A stretch of 64,000 nucleotides of DNA from Streptomyces sp. CB02923 (GCF_001905005.1 NZ_LWKZ01000012.1:859061-923060), one strand, 5' to 3'. Shown: positions 33,200-42,319, counted from the first letter of the stretch. Translations and numbers: made by a program. Notes: a model not told the origin generated them from the sequence alone.

Positions 33200-33906
33200 C
33201 CGCGGCGGCGGCGGGCCTGCCACCCGGCCGCCGCGCCCAGGACGACCACGACGGCGATGCCCCCGATCAGCCCGGCGGAGGGGCCGCCCGAGCCGTCGTC
33301 CGCCTGCCTGCCGGCGACCGCGTCCTTGGCGGTGCCGGTGCCCGGTGAACCCGAACCGGGCCCCGGCCCCGCCTTCTCCGCACACCCCGCCTTCGGATAT
33401 CCGGAGATCGCGCACAGCAGCGCGCTCGCGTCGTACCGCAGCGGCCCCGCGACCGCCGCCAGCGCGTCGCCGACCGTCCCGTCCGCGGGCAGCCGCGCGC
33501 ACTCCGTACGGACCGGCGGCGGGTTCTCCCCGGCCGCCGCCTCCGCCTTCGAGCCGAAGTCGAGGACCAGGCCGACGCGCTTGGTGCCGTCCTCGGCGGG
33601 CGTCTTCGCGCAGATCGCGGCGAAGTCCGCGGCGTGGCGCGGCTTGCCTGCCTCGGCGGAGCCGGCGCTGACGGTGTAGCGGAAACCCGCCACGGCGCCG
33701 TCCCGGGGGCGGCTGGTGGCCGGTCCCTCCGTCGCGTACGACCAGCCGCCGTCGCCGGACGCCGTGGCACCGGCGGCCGGGCCGTCCCAGAAGGACCAGT
33801 AGCGGTACTCCTGGGCCTGGGCGGGCGCCGCGCCCAGGCCCGTGACCGTACCGGCCAGGGCCAGGGCGCCGAGGAGGCGGGCGGAGCGGGACCGCGGCGG
33901 GCGCAT
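33196..33906 (-). CDS. SCO2322-type surface-anchored protein
   Basis: A 236-residue protein with a signal peptide (cleavage near APAQAQ-EYRYWSFWDG), an extracellular domain with three to four Cys (AAICAKTPAED, RTECARLPADG, ALLCAISGYPKAGCAEKA), a Gly/Pro/Ser linker and a C-terminal membrane anchor (LIGGIAVVVVLGAAAGWQARRRRG). The N-terminal YRYWSFWDG is typical of the SCO2322 family found in actinobacterial cobalamin-regulated ECF operons. It may help capture or hand over the vitamin. It overlaps EcfT by 4 bp and shares a base with the preceding gene. Confidence 0.8.
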   Translation of the reverse strand: MRPPRSRSARLLGALALAGTVTGLGAAPAQAQEYRYWSFWDGPAAGATASGDGGWSYATEGPATSRPRDGAVAGFRYTVSAGSAEAGKPRHAADFAAICAKTPAEDGTKRVGLVLDFGSKAEAAAGENPPPVRTECARLPADGTVGDALAAVAGPLRYDASALLCAISGYPKAGCAEKAGPGPGSGSPGTGTAKDAVAGRQADDGSGGPSAGLIGGIAVVVVLGAAAGWQARRRRG

Positions 33907-35225
33907 CAGGCGTCGCTCTTGTTCCGGCGGCCGCTCAGCAGGAACCCGGCGCCGACGCTCGCCACGAAGACGATGCCGACGATCCACCACACGCCGGAGC
34001 CCTGCTCGTCCTTGTCCTGCGCGTCCTTCTCGGGCGTGGCGGACGGCGCGGAGCTGCCGGCCGGCTTGGGGCCGGTGGCGTTCAGCTGCGCGACGAGGTC
34101 GGCGCCGCCGAACGCGCGCGGGTCGCCGCCGGCGGCGTGCGCGGCGAGCACCAGCTGCGCGTACGCGGCCGGACCGGCCTGCTTGGCCCAGTCCGCCGAG
34201 TTCTTCTCCAGCCACTTCAGGGGCTGCTGCGCGGCGGCACCGTGCGAACCGGCGGCGAGGGCCACGACGGTGTCGGCGGTGTTGCCGACGTCGGGCTGGT
34301 CCTCGGCGCCGGGCATCGCGGACTTCAGGTGCCCGTCGTTCGCGCCGAGCACCGAGACCAGGTACGCGGCGCCGCCCTCGGCGGCCTGCTTCGGGTCCTT
34401 GCCCGCCGCGCCCCCGTCGCACTTCAGGGGCTTGACCGGCTCGTTGACGTCCTTGCCCGCCGGATCCACCACGAAGCCGTCGCCCAGGCCGCCGAGCACG
34501 GCGGCGGCCGTGGCGTCCGCGTTCGGGTCCAGCTTGCCGTCCTTGGGCTGGAAGGCGAACGCGCCGCGCTCCCCTTCCTTCGCGTCGCAGCCCAGCTGGA
34601 AGGTGACGAGCGCGTCGTACGGGGACTTGCCGCCCTTCTGCACGGACTCCGGCTTCCCGCCCGCCGCCTTCAGTGCGCCGATCACCACGGAGGTGGAGTT
34701 GGCGTCACTGGGCGAGCCGCCCATCGAGGGCCAGCCACCGTCGTCGTTCTGCACCGACTTCAGCCACTTCACGGCCTTCTGTACGGCGTCGTCGTGCCCG
34801 CCGAGCGCGGCCAGCGCCTGCACCGCGGCAGCCGTCTGGTTGGTGTCCCGCATCGTCTTGTCGTCGCACGCCTTGGTCGGATTGGCGCGGAAGGCGGAGA
34901 AGGCGCCGTCGGTGCACTGCTGCCCGGCGAGCCAGTCGACGCCCGTCACCGACGGGCGCACGCCCACGGTGCGCTGCGCGAGGAGGGCGAGCGACTGCCG
35001 CCAGACGCCGTCGTACTGCGGGTCCTTGGTGCCGTACAGCCCGTCCGGCAGCTTCGAGGCCCGCGCGGCGGGAGCGGGGGAGTCGGCGGCCGCCACGGGG
35101 GCACCGGCCGCGCACAGCACGGCGGCGCCGGCCAGCGCCGCGGCGGCGCGGCGTGCCAGGGCGGCGAAGGTGGGGGCCGTGGAAGCCCTGGGAGCCAGGG
35201 GAGCCTGGGAAGCCGTGGTGGCCAT
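33906..35225 (-). CDS. Surface-anchored alpha-alpha toroid protein, probable cobalamin binder
   Basis: A 439-residue secreted protein: a signal peptide (to about residue 47), then prenyltransferase/squalene-oxidase repeats (GVDWLAGQQCTDGAFSAF, AVQALAALGGHDDAVQKAVKWLKSVQNDDGGWPSM, ADTVVALAAGSHGAAAQQPLKWLEK), an acidic linker, a C-terminal membrane helix (WWIVGIVFVASVGAGFLLSG) and a basic stop-transfer tail. Transcobalamin and intrinsic factor have the same toroid fold. First place in an operon under a cobalamin riboswitch makes a B12-capture role attractive. The function is inferred from fold and context only. Confidence 0.82.
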   Translation of the reverse strand: MATTASQAPLAPRASTAPTFAALARRAAAALAGAAVLCAAGAPVAAADSPAPAARASKLPDGLYGTKDPQYDGVWRQSLALLAQRTVGVRPSVTGVDWLAGQQCTDGAFSAFRANPTKACDDKTMRDTNQTAAAVQALAALGGHDDAVQKAVKWLKSVQNDDGGWPSMGGSPSDANSTSVVIGALKAAGGKPESVQKGGKSPYDALVTFQLGCDAKEGERGAFAFQPKDGKLDPNADATAAAVLGGLGDGFVVDPAGKDVNEPVKPLKCDGGAAGKDPKQAAEGGAAYLVSVLGANDGHLKSAMPGAEDQPDVGNTADTVVALAAGSHGAAAQQPLKWLEKNSADWAKQAGPAAYAQLVLAAHAAGGDPRAFGGADLVAQLNATGPKPAGSSAPSATPEKDAQDKDEQGSGVWWIVGIVFVASVGAGFLLSGRRNKSDA

Positions 35226-35414
35226 CGGGTCGGTGCCTCTCGGGTCAGTTCGGTGCGTGGGTGCTGCGGTGGGTGCGCAGCCGCACTCGGAAGCCCTGCC
35301 GCCCGCCGATCGTGATCGGCCGCGGTGGCACCGGGCTCAGCTCCGCATACCTCGACGGTGCCGCGCACCGGGCGTCCGCGCGAGGAGGCGCGGCCCTACG
35401 GTGGCGGGAGCCTT

Positions 35415-35605
35415 CGTCGTGCCCCACCGGGTGCTCCGGCTCGCCGGGCGTACGGGTCCGGCGCGGGCGGCCGGGGCGTGGGACCCGACAGAGGTCCCGG
35501 CGGCCGGCCGGTGCGGCGGTGCCGTGCGTCCCGGATCACGGTTGCGGGTCAGCGCCGGATTTCCACCGGCTTCCCCCGATCGGGCACAGGATGAAATTGT
35601 CTCGC
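35415..35605 (-). promoter_or_regulatory. Cobalamin (AdoCbl) riboswitch
   Basis: Read on the minus strand, the leader has GGGGGAAGCCGGTGGAAATC, then CCGGCGCTGACCCGCAACCGTGA (35582 down to about 35536), the classical conserved core GGGAA..GGTG.AA.TCC..C.GC...CCCGC.ACTGT.A. The B12-box-like AGCCGGAGCACC lies near 35441-35430, which matches the 3' conserved part. It ends about 190 bases before the toroid protein. Vitamin B12 would lower expression of the five-gene uptake operon. The whole 35226-35692 gap is leader and promoter. Confidence 0.9.
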
Positions 35606-35692
35606 ATACCTTAACCGGCGGGCCGGGGGAGCCCCGGGTACGGGCCTGCGAGGTGCTCGCCGGGGTGCTCGCCGAGGCCCGGGGCACTCCCC

Positions 35693-36829
35693 TCACACCG
35701 CCCGGTACGTCACCGGCTCCGGCCCCGACAGCCCCGACGGCCCCGCTGCCCCCGCCGACCCAGCCGCCCCCGCCGTCCTCGCCGACCCCGGAACGGCCTC
35801 CGCCAGCCCCAGCCGGACCAGGTGCCGCAGATGCGCCTCCGCCTCCGAGACCGCGATGCTCCGCGATGCGTACGGAATCCGCTCCCACGGCCGGTTCCAC
35901 TCCATGGCCTCGGCGAGCTGCCAGGGAGTGCGGGGTACGGCGAGCAGCGCGCGCAGTCCGGCGAGCCGCTCCTCGTGGTGGGCGAGCAGCTCGCGCACCC
36001 GGCCGGGCGCGTCCGTGAAGGCGTGCTGATGGGCGGGGAGCACCTCGGCGGGCGCGAGCCGGGCGACGCGTTCCAGGGAGGCCAGATAGTCGCCGAGGGG
36101 GTCGGTGGCCGTCGGGTCGTCCGGGTCCTCGTACAGCCCGATGTGCGGACTGATGCCCGGCAGCAGGTGATCGCCGGAGAAGAGCCGGCCGTGGCCCGGC
36201 CGCCGCGCCGGGTGCTCCTCCTCCAGGTGCAGGCAGACGTGGCCGGGGGTGTGGCCGGGTGTCCAGACGGCGCGCAGCCGACGACCGGGCAGGTCGAGGA
36301 GCGCGCCGGGGGCGATCTCGCGGTCGGGCAGCGCGGCCCGCCGTCCGGGGTGGTCGCGGGTCCGCCCCTGTGCGCGTGCCGCGCGCAGGGGGGCCAGGTG
36401 GCTGTCGGGTGCTCCGGCCGCGGCCAGTTTGGTGAGCAGGTAGTCCAGCCAGCGGCCGGGTTCGGCCTCCCGGGTGCGGCGTACGACGGCGGCGTCCGCG
36501 GCGTGCATGGCGATCCACGCGCCGGACGCCTCCCGTACGCGGGCGGAGAGGCCGTGGTGGTCGGGGTGGTGGTGGGTGATCACGACGCCGTGGAGGTCGG
36601 TGACGTGGAAGCCGCAGGCGGTGATTCCGGCGGTCAGGGTGTCCCAGGCGTCCGGGTCGTCCCAGCCGGTGTCCACGAGGACCGGGCCCCGGCCGGTCTC
36701 CACGAGGTGGACGAGGGTGTGGCCGAGCGGGTTGTCCGGGATGGGGACGGCGATCGACCACACGCCGCCCCGGTGGTCGGTCACTCGGGGCCCGTCCTCC
36801 GCCGTTCCGGTCAGGGTTGCTGCCGTCAT
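35693..36829 (-). CDS. Metallo-beta-lactamase-fold hydrolase
   Basis: A 378-residue MBL-fold protein. The metal site is complete: ITHHHPDHHG (HxHxDH), TPGHTPGHVC, the bridging Asp in LFSGDHLLPG, and PAHQHAF. The C-terminal winged-helix-like part (ELLAHHEERLAGL...RHLVRLGLAEAV) is the usual tail of the LACTB2/glyoxalase-II-like subgroup, whose members cut thioesters or act on RNA. The start at 36829 has GGAGGTG; an upstream ATG at 36880 is possible. A KstR-type palindrome overlaps a TAGTTA -10-like box just upstream, so co-regulation with the steroid-type genes is likely. A CoA-thioesterase role is inference. Confidence 0.85.
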   Translation of the reverse strand: MTAATLTGTAEDGPRVTDHRGGVWSIAVPIPDNPLGHTLVHLVETGRGPVLVDTGWDDPDAWDTLTAGITACGFHVTDLHGVVITHHHPDHHGLSARVREASGAWIAMHAADAAVVRRTREAEPGRWLDYLLTKLAAAGAPDSHLAPLRAARAQGRTRDHPGRRAALPDREIAPGALLDLPGRRLRAVWTPGHTPGHVCLHLEEEHPARRPGHGRLFSGDHLLPGISPHIGLYEDPDDPTATDPLGDYLASLERVARLAPAEVLPAHQHAFTDAPGRVRELLAHHEERLAGLRALLAVPRTPWQLAEAMEWNRPWERIPYASRSIAVSEAEAHLRHLVRLGLAEAVPGSARTAGAAGSAGAAGPSGLSGPEPVTYRAV

Positions 36830-36893
36830 CCGCCGCACCTCCGCTTCCGCGCGGACCGGCCGCGCCGCCGTGCCGGGCATTGCCCAGCATAAC

Positions 36894-36907
36894 TAGAACT
36901 GGTATCA
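36894..36907. promoter_or_regulatory. KstR-type operator between hydrolase and aldehyde dehydrogenase
   Basis: TAGAACTGGTATCA, one mismatch from TnnAACnnGTTnnA and an exact fit to the local consensus TAGAACnnGTwtCA. It lies in the divergent gap, 81 bases before the aldehyde dehydrogenase and 65 bases before the hydrolase start. On the minus strand TTCTAGTTA overlaps it as a likely -10 element. Confidence 0.75.
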
Positions 36908-36987
36908 GTCCTGATGCGGCGTCAGAAATACGGCGTACGGCGTCCGTACGCGCACACTCACCGGTCGACCCGCAGGAGGCGGCAGCC

Positions 36988-38439
36988 ATGAGCGCACTCG
37001 TCGAGTACGAACAGCTCTACATAGGCGGCGAGTTCGCCGACCCGGCCGGCGGCGACGTCATCGAGGTGGTCTCGCCACACACCGAGCAGGTCATCGGCCG
37101 GGTGCCGCACGCCTCGCGCACCGACGTGGACCGCGCGGTCTCCGCCGCCCGCGCCTCCTTCGACTCCGGGGTGTGGGCGAACGCGCCGCTGGCCGAGCGG
37201 ATCGCCGTGGTCACCCGCATCAAGGACGCCTTCGCCGTACGGAGCGAGGAGATCGCCGGGGTCATCAGCGCCGAGAACGGCACCCCGTACACCTCCGGCG
37301 TGATGGTGCAGGCGCTCGCCGCGATGATGGTGTGGGACGCGGCACTCACCGTCGCCCGCGACTTCCCGTTCGAGGAGCGCCGGGCGGGGGCGCTCGGTCC
37401 GCTGCTGGTGCGGCGCGAGCCGGTGGGCGTGGTGGCGGCCGTGGTGCCGTGGAACGTGCCGCAGTTCACCGCGGCGGCCAAGCTGGCACCGGCGCTGCTG
37501 GCCGGCTGCTCGGTGGTCCTCAAGGTCTCGCCGGAGACGCCGCTGGACGCCTACCTCCTGGCGGACATCGTGAGCGGGGCCGGGCTGCCCCCGGGTGTGC
37601 TGTCCGTCCTCCCGGCGGACCGCGAGGTCAGCGAGTACCTGGTCGGGCACCCGGACGTGGACAAGGTGGCCTTCACCGGGTCGGTCGCGGCGGGCAGGCG
37701 CGTCATGGAGGTCGCGGCGCGCAATCTGACGCGGGTGACGCTGGAACTGGGCGGCAAGTCGGCGGCCGTCATCCTGCCGGACGCCGATCTGGACGCCGCG
37801 GTGGCGGGCATCGCGCCGTTCGCGTGGCTGGTCAACGGGCAGGCGTGCATCGCCCAGTCGCGCATCCTGGCGCCGCGCGAGCGCTACGACGAGATCGCCG
37901 AACGCTTCACCGCCGCCGCGTCCGCCCTGCGCGTGGGCGACCCGCTGGACCCGGCGACCGAGATCGGCCCGCTGGTGGCCCGGCGCCAGCAGCAGCGCTC
38001 GCTGGACTACATCGCCCTCGGGCAGCGGGAGGGCGCCAAGGTCCTCACGGGCGGCGGGCGGCCGAAGGGCCTGGAGACCGGCTGGTACGTGGAGCCGACG
38101 CTGTTCGGCGAGGTGTCCAACTCCATGCGTATCGCCCGCGAGGAGATCTTCGGCCCGGTGATCTGCCTGCTGCCGTACGAGGACGAGGACGAGGCGATCC
38201 GTATCGCCAACGACTCCGACTACGGGCTGTCCGGCTCGGTGTGGACCGCGGACACCGCGCACGGCGTCGACGTCGCGCGGCGGGTGCGCACCGGCACCTA
38301 CTCCGTGAACACCTTCAGCATCGACATGCTCGGGCCCTTCGGCGGCTACAAGAACTCCGGCATCGGCCGGGAGTTCGGGCCGGAAGGCTTCGGCGCCTAC
38401 CTGGAACACAAGACGATCCACCTGCCGGCGGAGGGGTGA
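36988..38439 (+). CDS. NAD(P)-dependent aldehyde dehydrogenase
   Basis: A 483-residue ALDH. Catalytic Cys287 lies in LVNGQACIAQS and Glu253 in LELGGKSAAV. The cofactor loop is FTGSVAAGRRVM, and PWNVPQ and the KNSGIGREFG tail are standard. It oxidises an aldehyde to the acid. GCAGGAGG gives a strong start. The next gene, a ferredoxin, follows 8 bases later. The upstream operator and general similarity recall the KstR-regulated ALDH Rv0223c of M. tuberculosis (from memory). It could oxidise a sterol- or isoprenoid-derived aldehyde made by a P450. Confidence 0.92.
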   Translation: MSALVEYEQLYIGGEFADPAGGDVIEVVSPHTEQVIGRVPHASRTDVDRAVSAARASFDSGVWANAPLAERIAVVTRIKDAFAVRSEEIAGVISAENGTPYTSGVMVQALAAMMVWDAALTVARDFPFEERRAGALGPLLVRREPVGVVAAVVPWNVPQFTAAAKLAPALLAGCSVVLKVSPETPLDAYLLADIVSGAGLPPGVLSVLPADREVSEYLVGHPDVDKVAFTGSVAAGRRVMEVAARNLTRVTLELGGKSAAVILPDADLDAAVAGIAPFAWLVNGQACIAQSRILAPRERYDEIAERFTAAASALRVGDPLDPATEIGPLVARRQQQRSLDYIALGQREGAKVLTGGGRPKGLETGWYVEPTLFGEVSNSMRIAREEIFGPVICLLPYEDEDEAIRIANDSDYGLSGSVWTADTAHGVDVARRVRTGTYSVNTFSIDMLGPFGGYKNSGIGREFGPEGFGAYLEHKTIHLPAEG

Positions 38440-38447
38440 GGGACGGT

Positions 38448-38765
38448 ATGAGCGATACGGCCGGCAAGAAGGACGAAGAGGCCGGTACGGGCGGGAAGAC
38501 CGGAGAGGCCGGCGTGGCCGGAGAGACCGGCACCGGCCCCCGCTGGCGCGTGGCCGTGGACCGGAGCGTGTGCATCGGCTCCGGCCTGTGCGTGGCCACC
38601 GCCCCCGGCGGCTTCGAGCTGGACGCGGCCCGGCAGTCGCACCCCGTGCGGGACGAACGCGACGCGTCCGACGACGTGCTGGCGGCGGCCGAGGGCTGTC
38701 CCGTCGAAGCGATCACCGTGACGCTCGCCGACACGGGGGAGGCGGTCTTCCCGCCCGCGGAGTGA
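38448..38765 (+). CDS. 3Fe-4S-type ferredoxin
   Basis: A 105-residue protein: a low-complexity Gly/Glu/Thr N-terminus (about 30 residues), then the small ferredoxin fold with CIGSGLC and the later EGCPVEAITV. The pattern C-x5-C...C-P with no fourth Cys points to a single [3Fe-4S] cluster, as in ferredoxins that feed actinobacterial P450s. Its coupling to the ALDH gene under a shared operator with the P450 group suggests it donates electrons to the CYP125-like enzyme at 24.5 kb. Confidence 0.9.
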   Translation: MSDTAGKKDEEAGTGGKTGEAGVAGETGTGPRWRVAVDRSVCIGSGLCVATAPGGFELDAARQSHPVRDERDASDDVLAAAEGCPVEAITVTLADTGEAVFPPAE

Positions 38766-38810
38766 GGGGCCGGGGCCGGGTCCGAACCCGCGTCCTGAGG
38801 GCGCGGTAGG

Positions 38811-39347
38811 TCAGCCCTCGTCCGAACGGGACAGCGCTTCGGTGATCATGCGGGTGGCGAAGTCGGGGTCGTCGGTGATGCGGTTGATGTGCTCGGCGAG
38901 CAGGAAGGCGGTGACCTCCAGGGGAGTCATCTCCTTCGAGGTCCACTCCCCGTACTGCTTGCGCCACAGGTTCGGGCTCAGGCCGGTGCCCGCGGCGATG
39001 ACCAGACCGGCCATGGTGGGGATGGCCTCGGGGCGGACGCTCTTGGGCATCATGCGCATCGAGGCCACCAGGTTGGGGACCACGTACTCGATGACGTCCT
39101 TGTCGTGGTCCTCGTGAGCCTTCTGCAGCCACCTCATGAACATGAAGATGAGCGTGCACGCGCCGTCCAGCACGTCGCTGGCCCCCTTGGGACCCAGTGA
39201 CGCCGTGAACTGGTCGATCAGCTCCTGCTGTTCGGGGTCGACCGTGGTCTTGCCGGCGTGGATGCCCTTGAGCCGGGAGTCGATCATCATGAGCGCCGCG
39301 CCCACATCGCCGGCGGGAGCGTTCTGGGGGCCGTAGGGCGATGACAC
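38811..39347 (-). CDS. Hypothetical protein divergent from the lanthipeptide synthetase
   Basis: A 178-residue soluble protein (VSSPYGPQNAPAGDVGAALMMIDSRL...FTASLGPKGASDVLDGACTLIFMFMRWLQKAHEDHDKDVIEYVVPNL...NLWRKQYGEWTSKEMTPLEVTAFLLAEHINRI). It is mostly helical, with no signal peptide or catalytic motif. The GTG at 39347 follows GAGGAGG. It is transcribed away from the lanthipeptide operon, sharing a 267-bp promoter region. No family known to me; neighbourhood alone hints at a role in differentiation. Confidence 0.75.
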   Translation of the reverse strand: MSSPYGPQNAPAGDVGAALMMIDSRLKGIHAGKTTVDPEQQELIDQFTASLGPKGASDVLDGACTLIFMFMRWLQKAHEDHDKDVIEYVVPNLVASMRMMPKSVRPEAIPTMAGLVIAAGTGLSPNLWRKQYGEWTSKEMTPLEVTAFLLAEHINRITDDPDFATRMITEALSRSDEG

Positions 39348-39520
39348 AGGGTTCCTCCTCAGGTGGCCGCGATGAGCAGCGCGGCGTGTCCGACAGTAGA
39401 CGGCCGACGGGGACCGGCACCGGCGGTTCGTCAGCTTTACGGCGTCGGAGTGGTGCGGCGTTCCCGCCGGGCGGTACGCGTGTGCGGCCCGCGCCCACCG
39501 GTACGTACCGTCAGTAACCC

Positions 39521-39533
39521 GTGAACTTCTCAC
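39521..39533. promoter_or_regulatory. Candidate RamR/AmfR-type binding site
   Basis: GTGA-ACTTC-TCAC (39521-39533) is an inverted repeat followed by two further TGAC elements at 39536 and 39544, a cluster of short repeats upstream of a GTTAAC box (39558-39563) and the lanthipeptide synthetase. The location fits a response-regulator site; the match to any published AmfR/RamR motif was not checked. Confidence 0.4.
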
Positions 39534-39570
39534 GGTGACCTCGTGACATCTGCGACTGTTAACGCCCCTC

Positions 39571-39601
39571 GGCGGCGTGGAAATCTCTGTGCCACGCCGC
39601 C
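39571..39601 (+). promoter_or_regulatory. 5'-UTR hairpin before the LanKC gene
   Basis: A perfect 10-bp stem GGCGGCGTGG / CCACGCCGCC with an 11-base AT-rich loop (39581-39591). It ends two bases before the GAGGGGGG ribosome site and 14 bases before the ATG. It could stabilise the mRNA, attenuate transcription or limit translation of the synthetase. Confidence 0.6.
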
Positions 39602-39614
39602 GAGGGGGGAAACG

Positions 39615-42254
39615 ATGGACAAGCGGTACGAGGTTTACTGTCTCGCCGACAGATTCTTCTACGAGACCCCGGACCGCCTGTCTGCCGGGACCGGAGCCGC
39701 CTCGGGCAGCGGTCCCCTGTACGAAGCGGCGCAGCGCGCCGTCCCCGAAGGGTGGCGGTGTTTCCTCTCCGGGGACTGGCTTCACGTGAATCCGGTCGAC
39801 GCCGAAGGACAGCCGCGTCCCGGACTGCCCCCGCAGGGCTGGAAGATCCACGTGTCGGCCTGTACCGACAACGCCGAGAAGCTGGCGTCCCAGGTGTGGG
39901 ACTACTGCGTCTCCCGGCTGATCCCGTTCAAGTTCGTGCCGGGTCCGCGCCCGCTGCACCTGCGCAACTCCAAGTACGCGGACCGCGGTTCGAGCGGCAA
40001 GTTCGCCACCATCTACCCCGCGGACGAGCAGCAGCTGCACACCGTCCTGCGGGAGCTGGGCGCGCTGCTGGCGGGCGAGCAGGGCCCGTACATCCTCAGC
40101 GACCTGCGCTGGCAGGACGGCCCGCTCTACGTACGGTACGGCGGATTCACCCGGCGCTACTGCGTCGACGAGCACGGGAACCTGGTCGGAGCGATCGAGA
40201 ACCCCGACGGCAAGCTGGTCCCGGACCGGCGCGAGCCGAAGTTCCACGTACCGGAATGGATCGAGCTGCCGGACTTCCTCGCCCCGCAGCTCGCCGCCCG
40301 CAACTCCACCACCGTCGCGGACCTTCCGTACCAGATCGAGTCGGCGCTGCACTTCTCCAACGGCGGCGGCGTCTACCTCGGCCGGGACAAGCGCACCGGC
40401 GACAAGGTCGTCCTCAAGGAGGCCCGTCCGCACGCCGGGCTGGCCGCGGACCGCGCCGACGCCGTCACCCGCCTGGAGCGCGAACGGGCCGCCCTGGAGA
40501 AGCTGTCCGGGCTCGGCGTCGCGCCGGAGGTCCGCGACTGGTTCACCCTGGACGACCACCGCTTCCTGGTCATGGACTTCCTGGAGGGGCGCACCCTCAA
40601 CTCGTTCTTCGCCGAGCGGCACCCGCTGATGGGGCCCGCGCCCGACCCGTCCGCGCTGGCCGACTACACGCGCTGGGCGCTGGGCATCCACGCCGCCGTC
40701 GAGGACGTGGTGGCCACCGTGCACCGCCGCGGCGTCGTCTTCAACGACCTGCACATGTTCAACATCATGGTCGCGCCCGACGAGAGCGGCGTGAAACTCC
40801 TGGACTTCGAGGCGGCGGCGGAGGCCGGCGAGGCGCAGCGGCAGACGCTGGCCCACCCCGGCTTCATCGCCCCGGCCGACCGCACCGGCTTCGAGGTGGA
40901 CCGCTACGCGCTCGCCTGCCTGCGCCTCGCGCTGTTCCTGCCGATGACCACGCTGCTGGTGATCGACCGGGACAAGGCCGCGCACCTCGCCGAGGTGGTG
41001 GCGCACGAATTCCCCGGCGTACCGGCGGAGTTCCTGGCCGAAGCGGTGGACGTGATCCAGGGGACGCCGGGGACCCCGGCCGCGCCCGCGGGCGCACCGG
41101 TGACGTCCGCGCCCGCGAAACGGCGCACCGGCCCCACGCCCTACCTCCCCGCCGAGCCCGCCGACTGGCCGCACAGCCGCGACTCGATGGTCGACGGCAT
41201 CCTCGCCTCCGCCACCCCCGAACGCACCGACCGGCTCTTCCCCGGCGACATCGCCCAGTTCACGGACGGCGGCGGCCTGGGGATCGCGTACGGCGCCGCC
41301 GGCGTCCTGTACGCGCTCGCCGAGACCGGTGCCGGGAGGTACGGGGAAGGCGAGGAGTGGTTGTTGCGGCAGACCGCCCCGCCTCCTCCCGGCACCCCGC
41401 TGGGCTTCTACGACGGGCTGTCCGGCGTCGCCTGCGTACTGGACCGGCTGGGCCACCCCGAGCGGGCCATGGAGCTGATGGAGCGGGTCCTCGCCGAGAA
41501 GTGGCACCGGCTCGCCCCCGACCTGCACGGCGGCCTGGCCGGCGTCGGCCTGGCACTCGACCACCTCGCCCGCACCCGCGGCGAACGGGAACTGCGCGAC
41601 CGGGCCCTGGAGGCCGCCGGGCACACCGCCGACCGGCTCGACGCCTGCGGAAAGCGGGCCGGGCTGCTGCGCGGCGCCAGCGGACCCGCACTGCTCTTCC
41701 TGCGGCTGTACGAGAGCACCGGCGACCCGGGCCTGCTCGACCTCGCGGCCGAGGCGTTGCGGCGCGACCTGGCGCGCTGCGTACGGAACAAGAACGGCAC
41801 CCTGGTCGTCGACGAGGGCTGGCGGACCCTGCCGTACCTCGGCGCGGGCAGCATCGGCATCGCGACGGTGCTGGACGACTACCTGGCGCACCGGGCGGAC
41901 GAGGAGTTCCAGGAGGCGCGGACCGCCATCCTGCCCGCCGCCGAATCCCGCTTCTACGCGCAGCCCGGTCTCTTCCGCGGCCGCGCGGGCAGCGTCCTGC
42001 ACCTGGCGCGTACCACCACACCGGGCGCCGACCTCGACGGTGCGCTGGCGGCCCAGATCTCCTATCTGAGCTGGTACGCCATGCCCTACCAGAAGCACCT
42101 CGCCTTCCCCGGCGACCAGATGATGCGCCTGTCGACGGACCTCGCGACCGGGACGGCGGGCTGCCTGCTCGCCCTCGGTGCCGCGCTGCACGACCGGCCC
42201 GTCCAGTTGCCCTTCCTCCCGCCGCTGCCCTCCCCGGAGGCCGGGCGGCCCTGA
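39615..42254 (+). CDS. Class III lanthipeptide synthetase (RamC/AmfT-like LanKC)
   Basis: An 879-residue three-domain enzyme. The N-terminal lyase part (about 1-230) contains PRPLHLRNSKYADRGSSGKFATIYP, the conserved phospho-Ser/Thr elimination region. The central kinase (about 235-500) has Lys268 in VVLKEA, the catalytic loop FNDLHMFN (Asp378, Asn383) and DFE (Asp397). The C-terminal cyclase (about 540-870) is LanC-like (GLSGVACVLDRLG, HGGLAGVGLALDHLA, GSIGIATVLDDYL) but lacks the Zn-binding Cys/His set, as expected for class III. It phosphorylates Ser in the precursor, eliminates phosphate and forms lanthionine or labionin. GAGGGGGG precedes the ATG. The precursor gene follows 150 bases later. 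Confidence 0.95.
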   Translation: MDKRYEVYCLADRFFYETPDRLSAGTGAASGSGPLYEAAQRAVPEGWRCFLSGDWLHVNPVDAEGQPRPGLPPQGWKIHVSACTDNAEKLASQVWDYCVSRLIPFKFVPGPRPLHLRNSKYADRGSSGKFATIYPADEQQLHTVLRELGALLAGEQGPYILSDLRWQDGPLYVRYGGFTRRYCVDEHGNLVGAIENPDGKLVPDRREPKFHVPEWIELPDFLAPQLAARNSTTVADLPYQIESALHFSNGGGVYLGRDKRTGDKVVLKEARPHAGLAADRADAVTRLERERAALEKLSGLGVAPEVRDWFTLDDHRFLVMDFLEGRTLNSFFAERHPLMGPAPDPSALADYTRWALGIHAAVEDVVATVHRRGVVFNDLHMFNIMVAPDESGVKLLDFEAAAEAGEAQRQTLAHPGFIAPADRTGFEVDRYALACLRLALFLPMTTLLVIDRDKAAHLAEVVAHEFPGVPAEFLAEAVDVIQGTPGTPAAPAGAPVTSAPAKRRTGPTPYLPAEPADWPHSRDSMVDGILASATPERTDRLFPGDIAQFTDGGGLGIAYGAAGVLYALAETGAGRYGEGEEWLLRQTAPPPPGTPLGFYDGLSGVACVLDRLGHPERAMELMERVLAEKWHRLAPDLHGGLAGVGLALDHLARTRGERELRDRALEAAGHTADRLDACGKRAGLLRGASGPALLFLRLYESTGDPGLLDLAAEALRRDLARCVRNKNGTLVVDEGWRTLPYLGAGSIGIATVLDDYLAHRADEEFQEARTAILPAAESRFYAQPGLFRGRAGSVLHLARTTTPGADLDGALAAQISYLSWYAMPYQKHLAFPGDQMMRLSTDLATGTAGCLLALGAALHDRPVQLPFLPPLPSPEAGRP

Positions 42255-42319
42255 AGCCGGCCCCGGCCGTCGTGCCGGAGCCGTACCACCGGGTGCCCCG
42301 GGGAGACCCGCCACCCGGC

